Below, piece after piece: positions 11,341 through 21,048 of a DNA stretch of 26,441 nucleotides. Every line of letters begins with the position of its first letter. Position 1 is the stretch's first letter. The notes beneath the pieces are model-generated. The model saw nothing but the letters and a program-made list of their open reading frames with translations. It was not told the DNA's origin and did not search any database. The stretch covers positions 9,157 through 35,597 of the forward strand of contig JAAAUF010000403.1 of assembly GCA_015499985.1 (NCBI GenBank), given 5' to 3'. The position numbers and the translations under genes were made by a program. The DNA is from Haplosporangium gracile (Eukaryota > Mortierellomycota > Mortierellomycetes > Mortierellales > Mortierellaceae).

Positions 11341-12795
11341 ATGATGTTCAAGACCACTATCCTCGCTGCCGCCATGGTTGCTCTCTCTGCCATGACCGTC
11401 CAGGCCCATGTCGGACTTTCGTACCCCTGCGGCCGTTACCAGTCCGCTGCCGGATGCCCCGCTCCTCCACGTACGTAATCTTTTCGCACTTTTCTTTTCA
11501 CTCTCAGGTTCATTCCACGCAAGGGTACCCTGGTTGTGGATGATCTCAGCTCAACCACGCCTTTTCTTTTTGGGATTTCGGTCCCTTTCTTATTTTTCAT
11601 GGGTTCTGTTGTCTCTCTTCTCTTGACTTTGATGTTTCTCAGCAATTAACTAACCCGATCCATGTTCCTCGTCTCCGCCTTTTTCTTTACTATTCTTTTC
11701 GTGCGGTTAATAATATTAATATAATAGCCGGCCAGTCGATTGACTACGATATCAACGCTCCCATTTCCACCTCGGACACGATCAACGCCCCACTTTGCAA
11801 GGTAATAGTCGAACACACACAACTACGGGTGGTTTAAATGAGGGGATGCCATTACATGTTCAATCTTCATGCATTCAGTCCACAGTATTTTTGATGTCCC
11901 CTCTTTCCTGGCTCTCACGATTATTTGTGCTGTGCAGACCTTGTGTGATAATAATGATCGCCGATGAATGAGAGCACAGGTCCTCCCCCTGCTTTTTTTC
12001 CGGGTGATGCCCCTGGAAAATTCGGTTCCTGAATTTTTTAATCCCCTCTTTGATCGCTGATGTCATATAACCACATGGCACTAGCCCTGGCATCGTATCC
12101 GCATCCACATCCTCTCTCTATAGTCATTTCTAACTCCCTCGTTCTCCGTCTCTATTTAACCTCTAATAGCACACGGTGCCATACACCAAGCGCACGACCT
12201 TCAAGGCCGGCCAGACCATCCAGACAAAGTACTCTGTCGGTGCCTCCCACGGCGGTGGACATTGCCAGTGGGCATTGTCGTATGACAACGGCAAGACCTG
12301 GGTCGTCATCAAGACCTTGATCCGCGAGTGCCTCGTCGGTGCCACTGGCTCTTACACTTTCCCTGTCCAGATCCCTGCCAATGCTCCCTCCGGCAAGGCC
12401 ACTTTCATGTGGCTCTGGTAAGCAACTCTTTTCCTTCTCTTCCCGCTACACCACAAAATTTAATTTTCTTATGACACACAACAAGCAACAAAGGGATGTC
12501 CCTAATATCGATCACAAGCTAACCACCTCATCCCCTCTTTTCGCTTACTCTCTACATTTATTATTCCCCGAACAATAGGAACAACGCTATTGGTAACCGT
12601 GAATTGTACTCCAACTGTGCCGATATCGTGATCAAGGGCAAGAACGGTGGTCAGCTCAAGGGTGTTGCACCCTTGATCGCCAACCATGGCCCTGGATCCC
12701 CTTACATTGGCGAGTTCCCCACCGCCGCCCAGTCCGATAGCAAGGAGCTCTTTGCCAAGCGCAAGGCCGTCACCATCACCGTCAAGGCCAAGTAA
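11341..12795 (+). CDS. Secreted lytic polysaccharide monooxygenase-like protein, AA11 type
   Basis: Four exons: 11341-11470, 11728-11801, 12170-12417 and 12579-12795, giving 222 residues, with GTACGT, GTAATA and GTAAGC donors and TAG acceptors. A signal peptide (1-22, ending MTVQA) would leave His23 as the mature N-terminus (HVGLSYPCGRYQ), as needed for a copper histidine brace. The second brace His is best placed at 95 in SHGGGHCQWALSYDNGKTW, and GNRELYSNCADIVI holds Tyr161 as the axial-residue candidate. HGGG-x-CQ plus GNRExYxNCA is the pattern I know from AA11 chitin-active LPMOs. The likely role is oxidative cleavage of chitin, in cell-wall remodelling or use of fungal or insect remains. 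Substrate and activity are inferred; divergent members may be non-catalytic binders. A second in-frame ATG (11344) directly follows the first. Confidence 0.8.
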
Positions 12796-13187
12796 ATCAT
12801 ACCTCATCTCATGGTCAGCGTCATGAGGGTATGATAAACGGTTTCAGAGAGGAATGAAAGGAGTGCCCTTTCATTACTCTTTGAACCCCCTTCCACGTGC
12901 CTTATTTCCTTCTCATCACAAAAGCATTTATCTTTCTTCAAAAAGCATTTCCACCTTGTAACCTTCCCCTCCCCCTCTCCCCCTTTTATCATTCCCTTGT
13001 ACGATTATCTCTTCAATATCTCTTCATACATACACACACTAAAAAAAACCTCCAAAAGGCAGGACTTATGAACAGCAACCCTCAAGCAGATTAGAACATA
13101 CGAAGATGATGCTGGTCCGTCACTACTTTAATTCTACCTTCTTTGTTCCTCCTTTTCTCTCTTTTGAAACAGAAATTCACCTGTATG

Positions 13188-13193
13188 AATAAA
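13188..13193 (+). terminator. Candidate poly(A) signal of the oxidase gene
   Basis: AATAAA in TGAATAAAAAAG, 393 nt after the stop codon. It is the first exact match to the consensus that I see downstream. Confidence 0.4.
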
Positions 13194-14477
13194 AAAGTCA
13201 TTATTTCCTATTTTCAATTTCCCTTAATTGTGTTGTTGTTTGTTTGCTTCGATGTCTGATTTGATAAAACGATGGATGGGGGAGATGTGTGTGTATATAA
13301 TAGAGAGGGAAATAGGGCGAGGCTGAGTGGAAGTAATGAAAAAAAAGCAAGGTGTGTACAAGAGAGAAAGAAGAAGAACAGAAAGAAAAGAAAAAATGCG
13401 AAAGGAAAAAAAAAAAAAAAAAAGGACCACTACTCTTTTCCAACTTCTTCCATCTGAAGTGTGAGTCTGAAATGGCGGGATAGTAGCAGATGGTTGTGGC
13501 ATTTCTGTTAACAAATAAAACAAACACAATTCATACAAACACATACATAACCATCTTCTCCAATCAAGGAAATAACAATGGTGCAATATTGCTGGCACAC
13601 AATCAAGACTCTTCCTCATCGCCTTCCAACATAACACTCTCGAACACATGCATTTGTCACCTCTGACTCTGTCTCTCTTTTTCTCGCTCACTCTCTTTTT
13701 CAAATCGGCAGGAGGATTCTCCATAGCACAGCAGGATGGCGCCTTTTGGTTCTACGCTCTTCTTAAACCTTGCAACATGCAGAGTAGGGGCGGGTAAAAG
13801 GCAAAAAGGATAAAGTCTGATGGGCGCCGTGTTACTATGATGAGAGGGACAGAGGAAATGGCGCGGTGCACAAAAAGAAAAAAGGTTTGACAAGGTCAAC
13901 AAGATCAGATATCATTCAGTGGTGCATGTAAGGTACAGAGTCCGAAGGTACGTACTGTAGGGCGTACAGCCCTGTGCTTTTCTTGCTGCAATTCGGACAA
14001 AATATTTTTGAGCTAAAATAAATCGGTAGGATGAGCGGATATGTGAAAGAACGAGCTGAAATGTCGTGATTGCGCACTACTCCTTATATCATTTTGTTGT
14101 TGGCACACTGCGACGATATTCGCCATCCTATGCTTTATTATGTTTTCGCCTTGAGGTGTGTGGTACGGCACTGGTACATTGAGAGAGAGGAGAAACAGAA
14201 GGAGGAACGGAGAAAAGAAGGGAGTGTGAGAAAAAACGGTTTTACTGTTCTGAACCGGGCGAAAGGGTTTCTACATGGACAAGAAAGGCAAGAGGATTCA
14301 ACTGCTCTTGAGGAATGCAAAACGCCATTTGGTCCCATCGCTTCGTGTCGGCCTCGATAAGTGACAACGAATGCAAACTCGCATGTGCCGCTCTTTGGGT
14401 TTTCGCGGCTGGCGGGTTACAAAGCAGCTTGCTCATTATTGATTATCGATCGACAATTTGAGGGTCTGAAGTTTTGC

Positions 14478-14485
14478 TATAAAAG
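14478..14485 (+). promoter_or_regulatory. TATA box of the dioxygenase gene
   Basis: TATAAAAG lies 153 nt before the ATG and is followed by a C/T-rich leader ending TTCAACAATGGG. Confidence 0.6.
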
Positions 14486-14637
14486 GGTTCTTGAAGACGA
14501 CCACTTTTCCAATTCTTCATTGTTCACATTCATTCTCTTCTCCTTCCTCACAGAAACACACATACTTTCTCGTTCGGTGCTCACTCAATCCTCCCAACAC
14601 CCTCCAACAACACTCACATAAACTTACATATTCAACA

Positions 14638-15838
14638 ATGGGATCCCTCACCACCGAAAACAACATCGTCCTCTCCGCCGACGACAAGGATACAACCTTG
14701 GCCGACCGCAATACCTTCGCCACCCGCGTCGCCGGTCTCGGTTCTGACCCCGAGAAGAAAGCCCTCTTTGCCAGCGTCACCAAGCGCATCGATTACACCC
14801 CCAAGTTTGGAACTGAGCTCCACGGTATCAAGCTCTCGCAGTTGACTGAGCAACAGAGTGAGGAACTGGCCGCGTTGATTGCTGAGCGTGGTGTGGTCTT
14901 TTTCAGAGACCAGGATGATTTGGATTACAAAGAGCATGTCAAGCTCGGCAAGCGGTGGGGTCCTCTTCATGTCCACCCCTTGGTGCCACATAATCAAGAT
15001 AACCCCGAGGTCATTGTCCTCGACTCTCGCCTCAGGTAAGAATACGAACAGACTGGCAAACTTGCAATTGAGATTCAACGTCTGATCGTTCACAATGTTC
15101 TAACACCCGTTCGTACTTCTTTATCTTCCCCATCCCCATAGTCCTCCAAGCAGATTTAACACGAATGACTCGTGGCACTCGGACGTTTCTTTCGAACCCG
15201 CACCGGCCTCGTTCTCCATCCTCAAGTTCGAAGAGATCCCCGAAGCCGGCGGCGACACGATCTGGTCGAACGGCTACCAGCTCTACGACGACCTCTCCCA
15301 GCCCATCAAGACTCTCCTCGAAGGCCTCACCGCCACCCACTCCTCCGACATCTTCAAGATCCTGACTCAATCCTCGGGCCGCAAGACATTCGGAAAACTC
15401 AACGATTCCGTCCACCCGGTTATCCGCACCAACCCCGTCACGGGCTGGAAGTCCGTCTACGTCAACCCGGTCTTTACCCGTGAGATCAACGGTCTTAACC
15501 CGGTCGAGTCCAAATGGATCTTAGACTACCTCGCAGATCTGGTCGCCAAGAAACTGCAGTATCAGATTCGCTTCCACTGGAAGAAGGATTCGGTGGCCAT
15601 CTGGGATAACCGCTCGACTTATCATACTGGTGTTCCCGATTTCAGACCTTATCAGCGTCGTGGCGTTCGTGTCACTGTCTCGGGCGAGAAACCCTTTTAT
15701 GACCTTGCCTCGGGAACTCAGGCCAAGGCTTGGGAGACTACTGCCAAGGCTATTGTTGCCAAGCAAGAGGCTGCCGACAAGGTTGCTGAGAATGCTAAGG
15801 CTAAGGCTCAGGGCACTGCAGCTGCTACCACCGCTTAA
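14638..15838 (+). CDS. TauD/TfdA-family Fe(II)/2-oxoglutarate dioxygenase (sulfonate dioxygenase-like)
   Basis: Two exons, 14638-15035 and 15142-15838, give 364 residues. The 106-nt intron has a GTAAG donor and CATAG acceptor, and the join (AG plus T gives Ser133) restores LDSRLSPPSRFNTNDSWHSD. The facial triad is visible: His145 and Asp147 in WHSDVSF, and His294 in WDNRSTYHTGV. Arg306 in PYQRRGVRV matches the 2-oxoglutarate-binding Arg. Other family marks are GVVFFRDQ and AGGDTIWSNGYQLYDDL. No signal peptide is seen, so it is probably cytosolic, and the C-terminus (about 337-364) is an Ala/Lys-rich tail. The family couples 2-oxoglutarate decarboxylation to hydroxylation of taurine, other alkylsulfonates or alkyl sulfates, releasing sulfite or sulfate for sulfur supply (yeast Jlp1). 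The substrate is inferred only from family. Confidence 0.9.
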
Positions 15839-15889
15839 AACCACCCTTGATCTTTCACTTTTTGTATATAATAGCGCAACTTTAAACAT

Positions 15890-15895
15890 AATAAA
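15890..15895 (+). terminator. Poly(A) signal of the dioxygenase gene
   Basis: AATAAA 52 nt after the TAA, in ACATAATAAAGC, with cleavage expected near 15905-15925. Confidence 0.6.
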
Positions 15896-15910
15896 GCTAT
15901 GACTACGGTC

Positions 15911-15926
15911 AAGTTGTTTTCAACTT
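15911..15926. terminator. Small perfect hairpin between two convergent genes
   Basis: AAGTTG-TTTT-CAACTT, a 6-bp perfect stem with a 4-nt loop. It sits midway between the plus-strand AATAAA (15890-15895) and the minus-strand AATAAA (15931-15936), where both transcripts would be cleaved. A role in shared 3'-end formation is inferred. Confidence 0.4.
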
Positions 15927-15930
15927 CACT

Positions 15931-15936
15931 TTTATT
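15931..15936 (-). terminator. Poly(A) signal of the Ats1-like gene
   Basis: TTTATT on the plus strand, so AATAAA on the minus strand, 24 nt beyond the TAG at 15960. It pairs with the opposing signal at 15890-15895. Confidence 0.5.
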
Positions 15937-15959
15937 ATTATGCGACGGAAGGGCGATCT

Positions 15960-17765
15960 CTATGTCCAGACCCACGAGGAGCCATATCCACCAGAAACCC
16001 ATCCTCCATGCCCAGAGGACAATGACGCTGAGCGATTAGGAAACAGAACCAAACGCGGTGCGGCCACATCCTCTAGTTCCTTATTCCCATCGCTATCGAC
16101 ACCTCCACCACAGTTACCATGCTCATTCCAACCCCAAGCATAACAGGTTCCCGACTGCGTCATGACCAACGTATGTTCAGATCCACAGCTGTACGAGACC
16201 AACGATTCAAACACAAATCCCTCTTTGCTCTCACTTTCTTCCTTACCAGCGGTACCGACTTTCTGTCGAACAGGAATACGGACTTGAACAATCCCCGTTG
16301 GAATATTCACCATGCCACCACCCAAGCAAACATCCACGGCACGGTAAGGTACACCTCCGCCCAATTGGCCATGATCGTTCCTGCCCCAGAGGTAGATTGT
16401 CGTCATGGCAGTAGGATCACCAGCAATTGGCATTGTATCCATCGCGGCGTTATGGTTCCACCCACACGAGATCGAGTCGACAAAGGGCAGCCCAAGGACC
16501 TGTTCAAATCCTATCCGAAAGTCCAGCTTCCTGCTCTTTTCCACACCGCCTTCTTCACCGCTGCCTTCTGCATAAATCGACGCTCGAGGTCCTAGCTGTC
16601 CGTACTTATCGAGTCCCGAGGAGAAGACGGTGCCATTCGAGAAGAGGACCAAAGAATGGTTCTGTCCACATGCCATATCCAGAATCTCCGGTTCCACACC
16701 CTCAGCTCCTGCAACTGCAGCAGCTGTACCACCGCTGCCGTGTTGTCGTGTGGTAGCTGAGATCATGATGCGAGTCGGTTCCATAAACTTGCCCCGCAAC
16801 TCCTTTTCTGTCAAAGGCGTCATGGTCGTAGGATCGCCACCACCGCCACCACCCGGTCGCACCAAGATTCCAAGCTGCCCCTGTCTGTTACTGCCCCACC
16901 CCATCAGAACCGTCCTTGTCGCTCCATCAGCGACGCCTTGATCAGTAGGAATCCTAGTCTCCTTGGCTAACAACAGGACATGTCGCAATCCAGCCTTGAC
17001 CTTGACCAATTCAAATCGTGTGCCAGAACTTGCGTCGAGAAGACCCGTCGTGATGGGAATGGCTTGCCCGCCTGTCTTGAAACGACCGGGTCCGAGTCCG
17101 AGCTCTCCAAAGGAGCCAGAGCCCCAGGCGTAGACCAATTGGTTGTTGTTGTTGTTGTTGTTGCTCCCGGAGACGGCGATGGTGTCGTGACTGTCGGACA
17201 CTGGATGATAGGGTTCTGTGAGGCCAATTGTGAATGCCCAACCACACGCGACCGATCGCCACCGAGTACTACTGTTATCGTCCTTGTTCGTATCTGCAGA
17301 TCGACTACTGTTCTTCTGGTCCTGATTCTGATCCCGATCCTTGATCGATTGCTGACGCTGTTGAAGTTGCTGTAGTTGTTGGTTTTGAAGGCGTTCAGAG
17401 AGTTCAGCAGGCTTGAACACTTGACAAGGCTCCTGCAGAAGCGTCTCGCCATCCTTATTCGATCCCGTCATAAACAACTGTCGACTGTCGTGGGTAATCA
17501 GTGCAGTATGGTTCCCTCCTGCCGCAAAGCCATGAAACGGCGTGAGGGCATTCACACGAGGCCGAGTTGTTGAATTCTTGTCGTTGTTGTTGTCATGTTG
17601 TTGAGGTGATGAAGAGAGGGAGTTGCTGACGACGATGTTGAAGTTGATGGTGGGGGAGAAGTGAACGGGTTGAGGGGAGCTTGTGTCGTCGTCGGATGCG
17701 ATTCCTAGCTGACCGTTTCCGTTGGATCCGAATGCGTAGAGGGCTGCTCCTTGTCCTTTGTCCAT
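15960..17765 (-). CDS. ATS1: RCC1-repeat protein resembling yeast Ats1
   Basis: A single open frame of 601 residues with no intron needed. RCC1-type blades are visible at about 9-22 (LYAFGSNGNGQLGI), 211-225 (VYAWGSGSFGELGLG), 286-300 (LMGWGSNRQGQLGI), 380-392 (VFSSGLDKYGQLG), 457-471 (IYLWGRNDHGQLGGG) and 541-555 (CYAWGWNEHGNCGGG), with CGxxH turns (ACGQNHSLVL, SCGWNHNAA, SCGSEHTLV). The first and last blades resemble yeast Ats1, a seven-bladed propeller linked to Kti11/Dph3, Elongator tRNA modification and diphthamide synthesis. It is much longer than yeast Ats1 because of loops such as a Gln-rich stretch (about 127-150) and an Asn run (202-208). The start at 17765 immediately precedes the first blade. 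RCC1 blade proteins are many, so the Ats1 assignment is less sure than the fold. Confidence 0.8.
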   Translation of the reverse strand: MDKGQGAALYAFGSNGNGQLGIASDDDTSSPQPVHFSPTINFNIVVSNSLSSSPQQHDNNNDKNSTTRPRVNALTPFHGFAAGGNHTALITHDSRQLFMTGSNKDGETLLQEPCQVFKPAELSERLQNQQLQQLQQRQQSIKDRDQNQDQKNSSRSADTNKDDNSSTRWRSVACGWAFTIGLTEPYHPVSDSHDTIAVSGSNNNNNNNQLVYAWGSGSFGELGLGPGRFKTGGQAIPITTGLLDASSGTRFELVKVKAGLRHVLLLAKETRIPTDQGVADGATRTVLMGWGSNRQGQLGILVRPGGGGGGDPTTMTPLTEKELRGKFMEPTRIMISATTRQHGSGGTAAAVAGAEGVEPEILDMACGQNHSLVLFSNGTVFSSGLDKYGQLGPRASIYAEGSGEEGGVEKSRKLDFRIGFEQVLGLPFVDSISCGWNHNAAMDTMPIAGDPTAMTTIYLWGRNDHGQLGGGVPYRAVDVCLGGGMVNIPTGIVQVRIPVRQKVGTAGKEESESKEGFVFESLVSYSCGSEHTLVMTQSGTCYAWGWNEHGNCGGGVDSDGNKELEDVAAPRLVLFPNRSASLSSGHGGWVSGGYGSSWVWT

Positions 17766-19103
17766 GGGTTGTCCTTCCTTTGCTTCCTGTGTTCACGGGC
17801 GTTGGGGTGGTTGAGAACGGAGAAAAAATTAAAAAGTAAATCGACGATGCTTTTCCAGGCTGCGATAAATCCACGTCATCCATGACTTCAAAAGTAGCGC
17901 GGTCCTGGCGCCTTTCTTGCTATTTCATAACCAGCTGCACCCCACTCACGCGCGCGCCTTGTCTTTCTCAATGCATTTATGATGATTGCTTTGCTTCCAC
18001 GATCTTCCTTACTGTTCCAAGGGCTGAAGTCTCTGTACAACGACAACAACAACAAGCAAATGGATCAGAAGAAACAAGAACGAAGACTCGAAGAGAAATA
18101 AAAACTTTAATCAATGTTGGCGTACGCAAGTTGTTGTGTATTTCCCACCAATGCCGAGAGAGGCGCGAGGTTAGGAAGATTGCTAAGGTTGCCCAACAAG
18201 TTGATTTCTTTCTCTTTCGCTCTCTTCCATTCCATGGACACACACGGGTTTTGCACACAATTACGAATATTAATGAGAGCTCAACTCTTATTCGGTGGCC
18301 TTCGTTATCATTCTGGACTGAAGTGAAAGAAGGTGTGCGAACATTTGAATTTGTTGTGCTCACAACAACAAAGAGAGGCATGCGGTTATGTGTGTGTGTG
18401 ATGGCTGCTAGTTGTTCTTCCAGAGACGAGGGATCGTGTTCCTATTGGCCCACTTCAAATGCAAACACACATGCGAGCAAAAAAAAAGAAAAAAAGAAAA
18501 CGAGGGTATTTCCCCACCACCAGACAATGATCCATCGACTCTTGAATGAAAAGAAGAAGAAGAAGGAGAAGAAGAAGGAAGAATGAGTACAAAGAGAGAA
18601 CAATTAAAAGATCGTACCCGAGAACAGTTTTCTTCCTCTGCTCTGTCTGATCACTCTCACTTCCCAATGGTCTACTGATGAAGAGATGAGTGAGACGAAT
18701 AAGAATAATGATAATATTCTCTTCAGCCATCACTCTTTTTTTTTTTATTTTCACACAAAGAAACAACGAAATTAAGAGTATGTGAAATTGTTCTCGATTC
18801 GAGAAGTGCACTGTGCAAAAACGAATGAGTGATCACTCAGTCAGCCAGCACATACAACAAGAGTGAACCAATCACAAGAGCCTACATGGGCCAACGGACG
18901 GCCACCTCTTCCGAAGACCTTTTTTTTTTTTTTTTTTTTTACTTTGCTCACGCATTCTTCTTCCCTTCCAACCAACACGCCCTCTTTTCTTCTTTCTCTT
19001 CTACTTTTCCTCTTCTTTTTTTTTTCTATTTCTTCCACTTCTTCACCATCTTCCCTTCTCTTCCTCCTCTTCTCATCCTCATCAACCAACTCATACAACA
19101 CAA
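17766..19103. other. Divergent intergenic region with a long unassigned open frame
   Basis: This 1.3 kb separates the Ats1-like gene (minus) from the thioredoxin-like gene (plus) and should hold both promoters. A plus-strand frame of 234 codons (17882-18586) is open, but its protein has no recognisable domain, ends in runs of Lys and Glu from GAA/AAG repeats, and lacks a convincing leader. I do not call it a gene. A run of 21 T (18920-18940) lies about 165 nt before the ATG at 19104 and is followed by a C/T-rich leader. Confidence 0.5.
18920..18940 (+). promoter_or_regulatory. Poly(dT) tract upstream of the thioredoxin-like gene
   Basis: An unbroken run of 21 T. Poly(dA:dT) tracts commonly exclude nucleosomes in fungal promoters; that role here is inferred from position only. 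Confidence 0.4.
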
Positions 19104-20593
19104 ATGAAGTTCTTTCAGTCATCCGTCGCCATCCTCGGCGCCCTCGCCCTCATCGCCTCTCCCGCTACAGCCCAGTACGGCGCCGAAGACCAAGCTGCCA
19201 ACCAGGAGAACAAGGGTGGCATTAAGGGTATCACTTCCTTCTTCAAGGCCTACATCTCTGGAAACCTCCCCAGCCAGAACCTGTTCGAGTCCGAACCATT
19301 GATTAATAACATTACCGATGCCAACTATAAGGCTACCATCTTTGAGGACGAGTGGGTCATCGCCTTGTAAGTCCTTTTTTCTGTTCTTTTTTTTTCGTGT
19401 CAAGTGTGGTTGGTTGTATGGAGAGGATTATTATGTTATTATTATGCTCATGGACCAAGGGAAACAAGCGAAAGTCAAGGATGAGAAGGAATCAATGGAT
19501 TTATTAAAAGGATAGCACAACGCCTCGGGAGAACAAACAAAAGTTGAATCAAAGAAAGGAAAAAAAAAAAGTAAAAACTCAGGGGAGATAGAAAATGAAA
19601 AACCAAGAAAGTGAGCATACCATTCAACACATGAAAGTAGGACGATACTCAAACCACAAGACAGACCATACCTATATTCACGCATAACCCTTTATCTCTC
19701 TCTCGCTATAGCATCTCGCCTGTGTCAGCCCCCTCTGCGGATTACTACCCCACCTATGTCGACGCAGCCAAGACTCTCCAGGGCGAGACCAACACCAAGT
19801 TTGCCCAGATCTGGGTCGAGGAGAGTGCTCACATCTCTGCTCGCTTCTTGATCCCTGCCCGTCTCCCCTACCTCCTCTACGCCAAGGATGGCGTCTGTAA
19901 GCCTCTCTTTTTTGTCTTCTTGTTGTTAGCAAGCTGTTGTTATTCATGTTGGACAACAGTATCTCAGGGTTTCTTTTACTTATCGTCCTTTATTATTATT
20001 TTTTTTGTTAACGAATAGTCCGTCAGATCCCCTATGTCAGAAACAACACCGAGTTCTTGGTCGAGTTCATTGAGGAGGAAAAGTACAAGCACTACCCCGT
20101 CCTGGATGGCCCCATGGGTCCTTACTCCATGCTGTAAGTTTTTTTTTTTTCCATATTTTCTCACGTTTTTCATATTCATCTTTTTATTTCCCATAAGCAA
20201 AAAGTATAACAAAAAAAATGTCCAGATCTAACATTGAAACTAATCAACCACCCTCTCCCTTCTCTTGCCCTCCACAACCCTTTCAACCAAAATAGGTCGG
20301 GATGGATGGAGAAGTACGCTGACGGAATGGACTGGATCAACCAGTACACCTACTGGATGCCCAGGTGGGCCATCTACATCCTGGCTGGTTCCCTCTCCGG
20401 TGTCATCTTCTCCCTCTTCTCTGGCGGTTCCAGTTACTCTTCTGACCCTTCCAAGTACGCTCACCTCAACCCCGACGGTACCCTCAAGAAGACTGTCACT
20501 GCTGACGCTACGACTGATAACACGACCGAGTCCAAAGTCAAGAAGATTACCTCTTCTTCAACAAAGAAGCGTTCTTCCAAGAAGGCTCAGTAA
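19104..20593 (+). CDS. Cysteine-free thioredoxin-fold ER membrane protein with KKXX signal
   Basis: Four exons (19104-19366, 19712-19896, 20019-20133, 20296-20593) give 286 residues; donors are GTAAGT or GTAAGC and acceptors TAG. Residues 1-23 form a signal peptide (ATAQ end). Residues 78-185 follow a thioredoxin fold: EDEWVIAFISP takes the place of the strand before the active site, and ARLPYLLYAKDG matches the cis-Pro turn (Pro140) and next strand. The active-site position (residues 90-99, SPVSAPSADY) has no Cys, and I see no Cys anywhere in the protein. A membrane segment lies at about 212-230 (WAIYILAGSLSGVIFSLF), and the Lys-rich tail ends KKAQ, a dilysine ER-retrieval motif, so the tail should face the cytosol. 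NNIT and NNTE are N-glycosylation sequons. It is probably a redox-inactive PDI/TMX-like chaperone or scaffold; function is inferred. Confidence 0.8.
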
Positions 20594-20675
20594 AAAGGAC
20601 ATTTGAGGGAGTTTTGCTTTGTTTTTTTTTTTTTCCCCCTTTCACGCACATAATATTGTAATTTCTCACCCCCAT

Positions 20676-20681
20676 AATAAA
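20676..20681 (+). terminator. Candidate poly(A) signal of the thioredoxin-like gene
   Basis: AATAAA in CATAATAAAATAAC, 83 nt after the TAA. Confidence 0.5.
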
Positions 20682-20741
20682 ATAACTAAAAAAAAAAACA
20701 ACTCATAAAAACAAAAAAGAATAATTGTATACTTGAATGGT

Positions 20742-20747
20742 TTTATT
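20742..20747 (-). terminator. Candidate poly(A) signal of the coiled-coil adaptor gene
   Basis: TTTATT on the plus strand, so AATAAA on the minus strand, about 300 nt beyond the stop at 21049. The two neighbouring genes are convergent. Confidence 0.35.
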
Positions 20748-20839
20748 CGATTGTTGATAGGGCAAGTGTATAGTTTTTGTTTTTTGAAGACGTACACAGA
20801 GAGGTAAGAAAGTCAAAAAAAAAATGGTCATAATAAAGG

Positions 20840-20888
20840 ACAAAAAGATAGGACATCGTGTACTAAAAAAAAACAAAAAGATAGGACA
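20840..20888. repeat. 16-nt direct repeat in the convergent 3' region
   Basis: ACAAAAAGATAGGACA occurs at 20840-20855 and again at 20873-20888, separated by 17 nt. It lies in the shared 3' region of two convergent genes. Short local duplication is the simplest reading. Confidence 0.7.
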
Positions 20889-21048
20889 GGATTCATAAAG
20901 TACTAAGATATCATAAGGGTTTGTTTTTCCGAAAGCAAAGAAAGAGATGCACTGAAAAAGAACAGATAAAAAAATAATAATGGTAGAGGGTATAAAAAAA
21001 CAGGAAAGAAACTGTAAAGGAATGAAAAGAGAGAGAGAAGGATATTCT

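Larger units (their letters stand above)
12796..14637. other. Intergenic region between oxidase and dioxygenase genes
   Basis: About 1.8 kb. It begins with the oxidase 3' UTR (AATAAA at 13188-13193), then A/T homopolymers including an A-run at about 13406-13423, then unassigned sequence, and ends with the dioxygenase promoter and C/T-rich leader from about 14478. Open frames on both strands here are pyrimidine- or purine-run artefacts without recognisable domains. Confidence 0.6.

Noticed and set aside
12502..12807. Minus-strand frame over the end of the oxidase gene
   Set aside because: Antisense shadow of a firmly supported exon.
13224..13724. 166-codon minus-strand frame
   Set aside because: Mostly Phe/Ser runs from A/T homopolymers and GAAA-type repeats; no domain, no leader, no splice logic.
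14632..15093. Minus-strand 153-codon frame over the dioxygenase
   Set aside because: Antisense shadow of exon 1 of the dioxygenase; the sense frame has all metal and cosubstrate residues.
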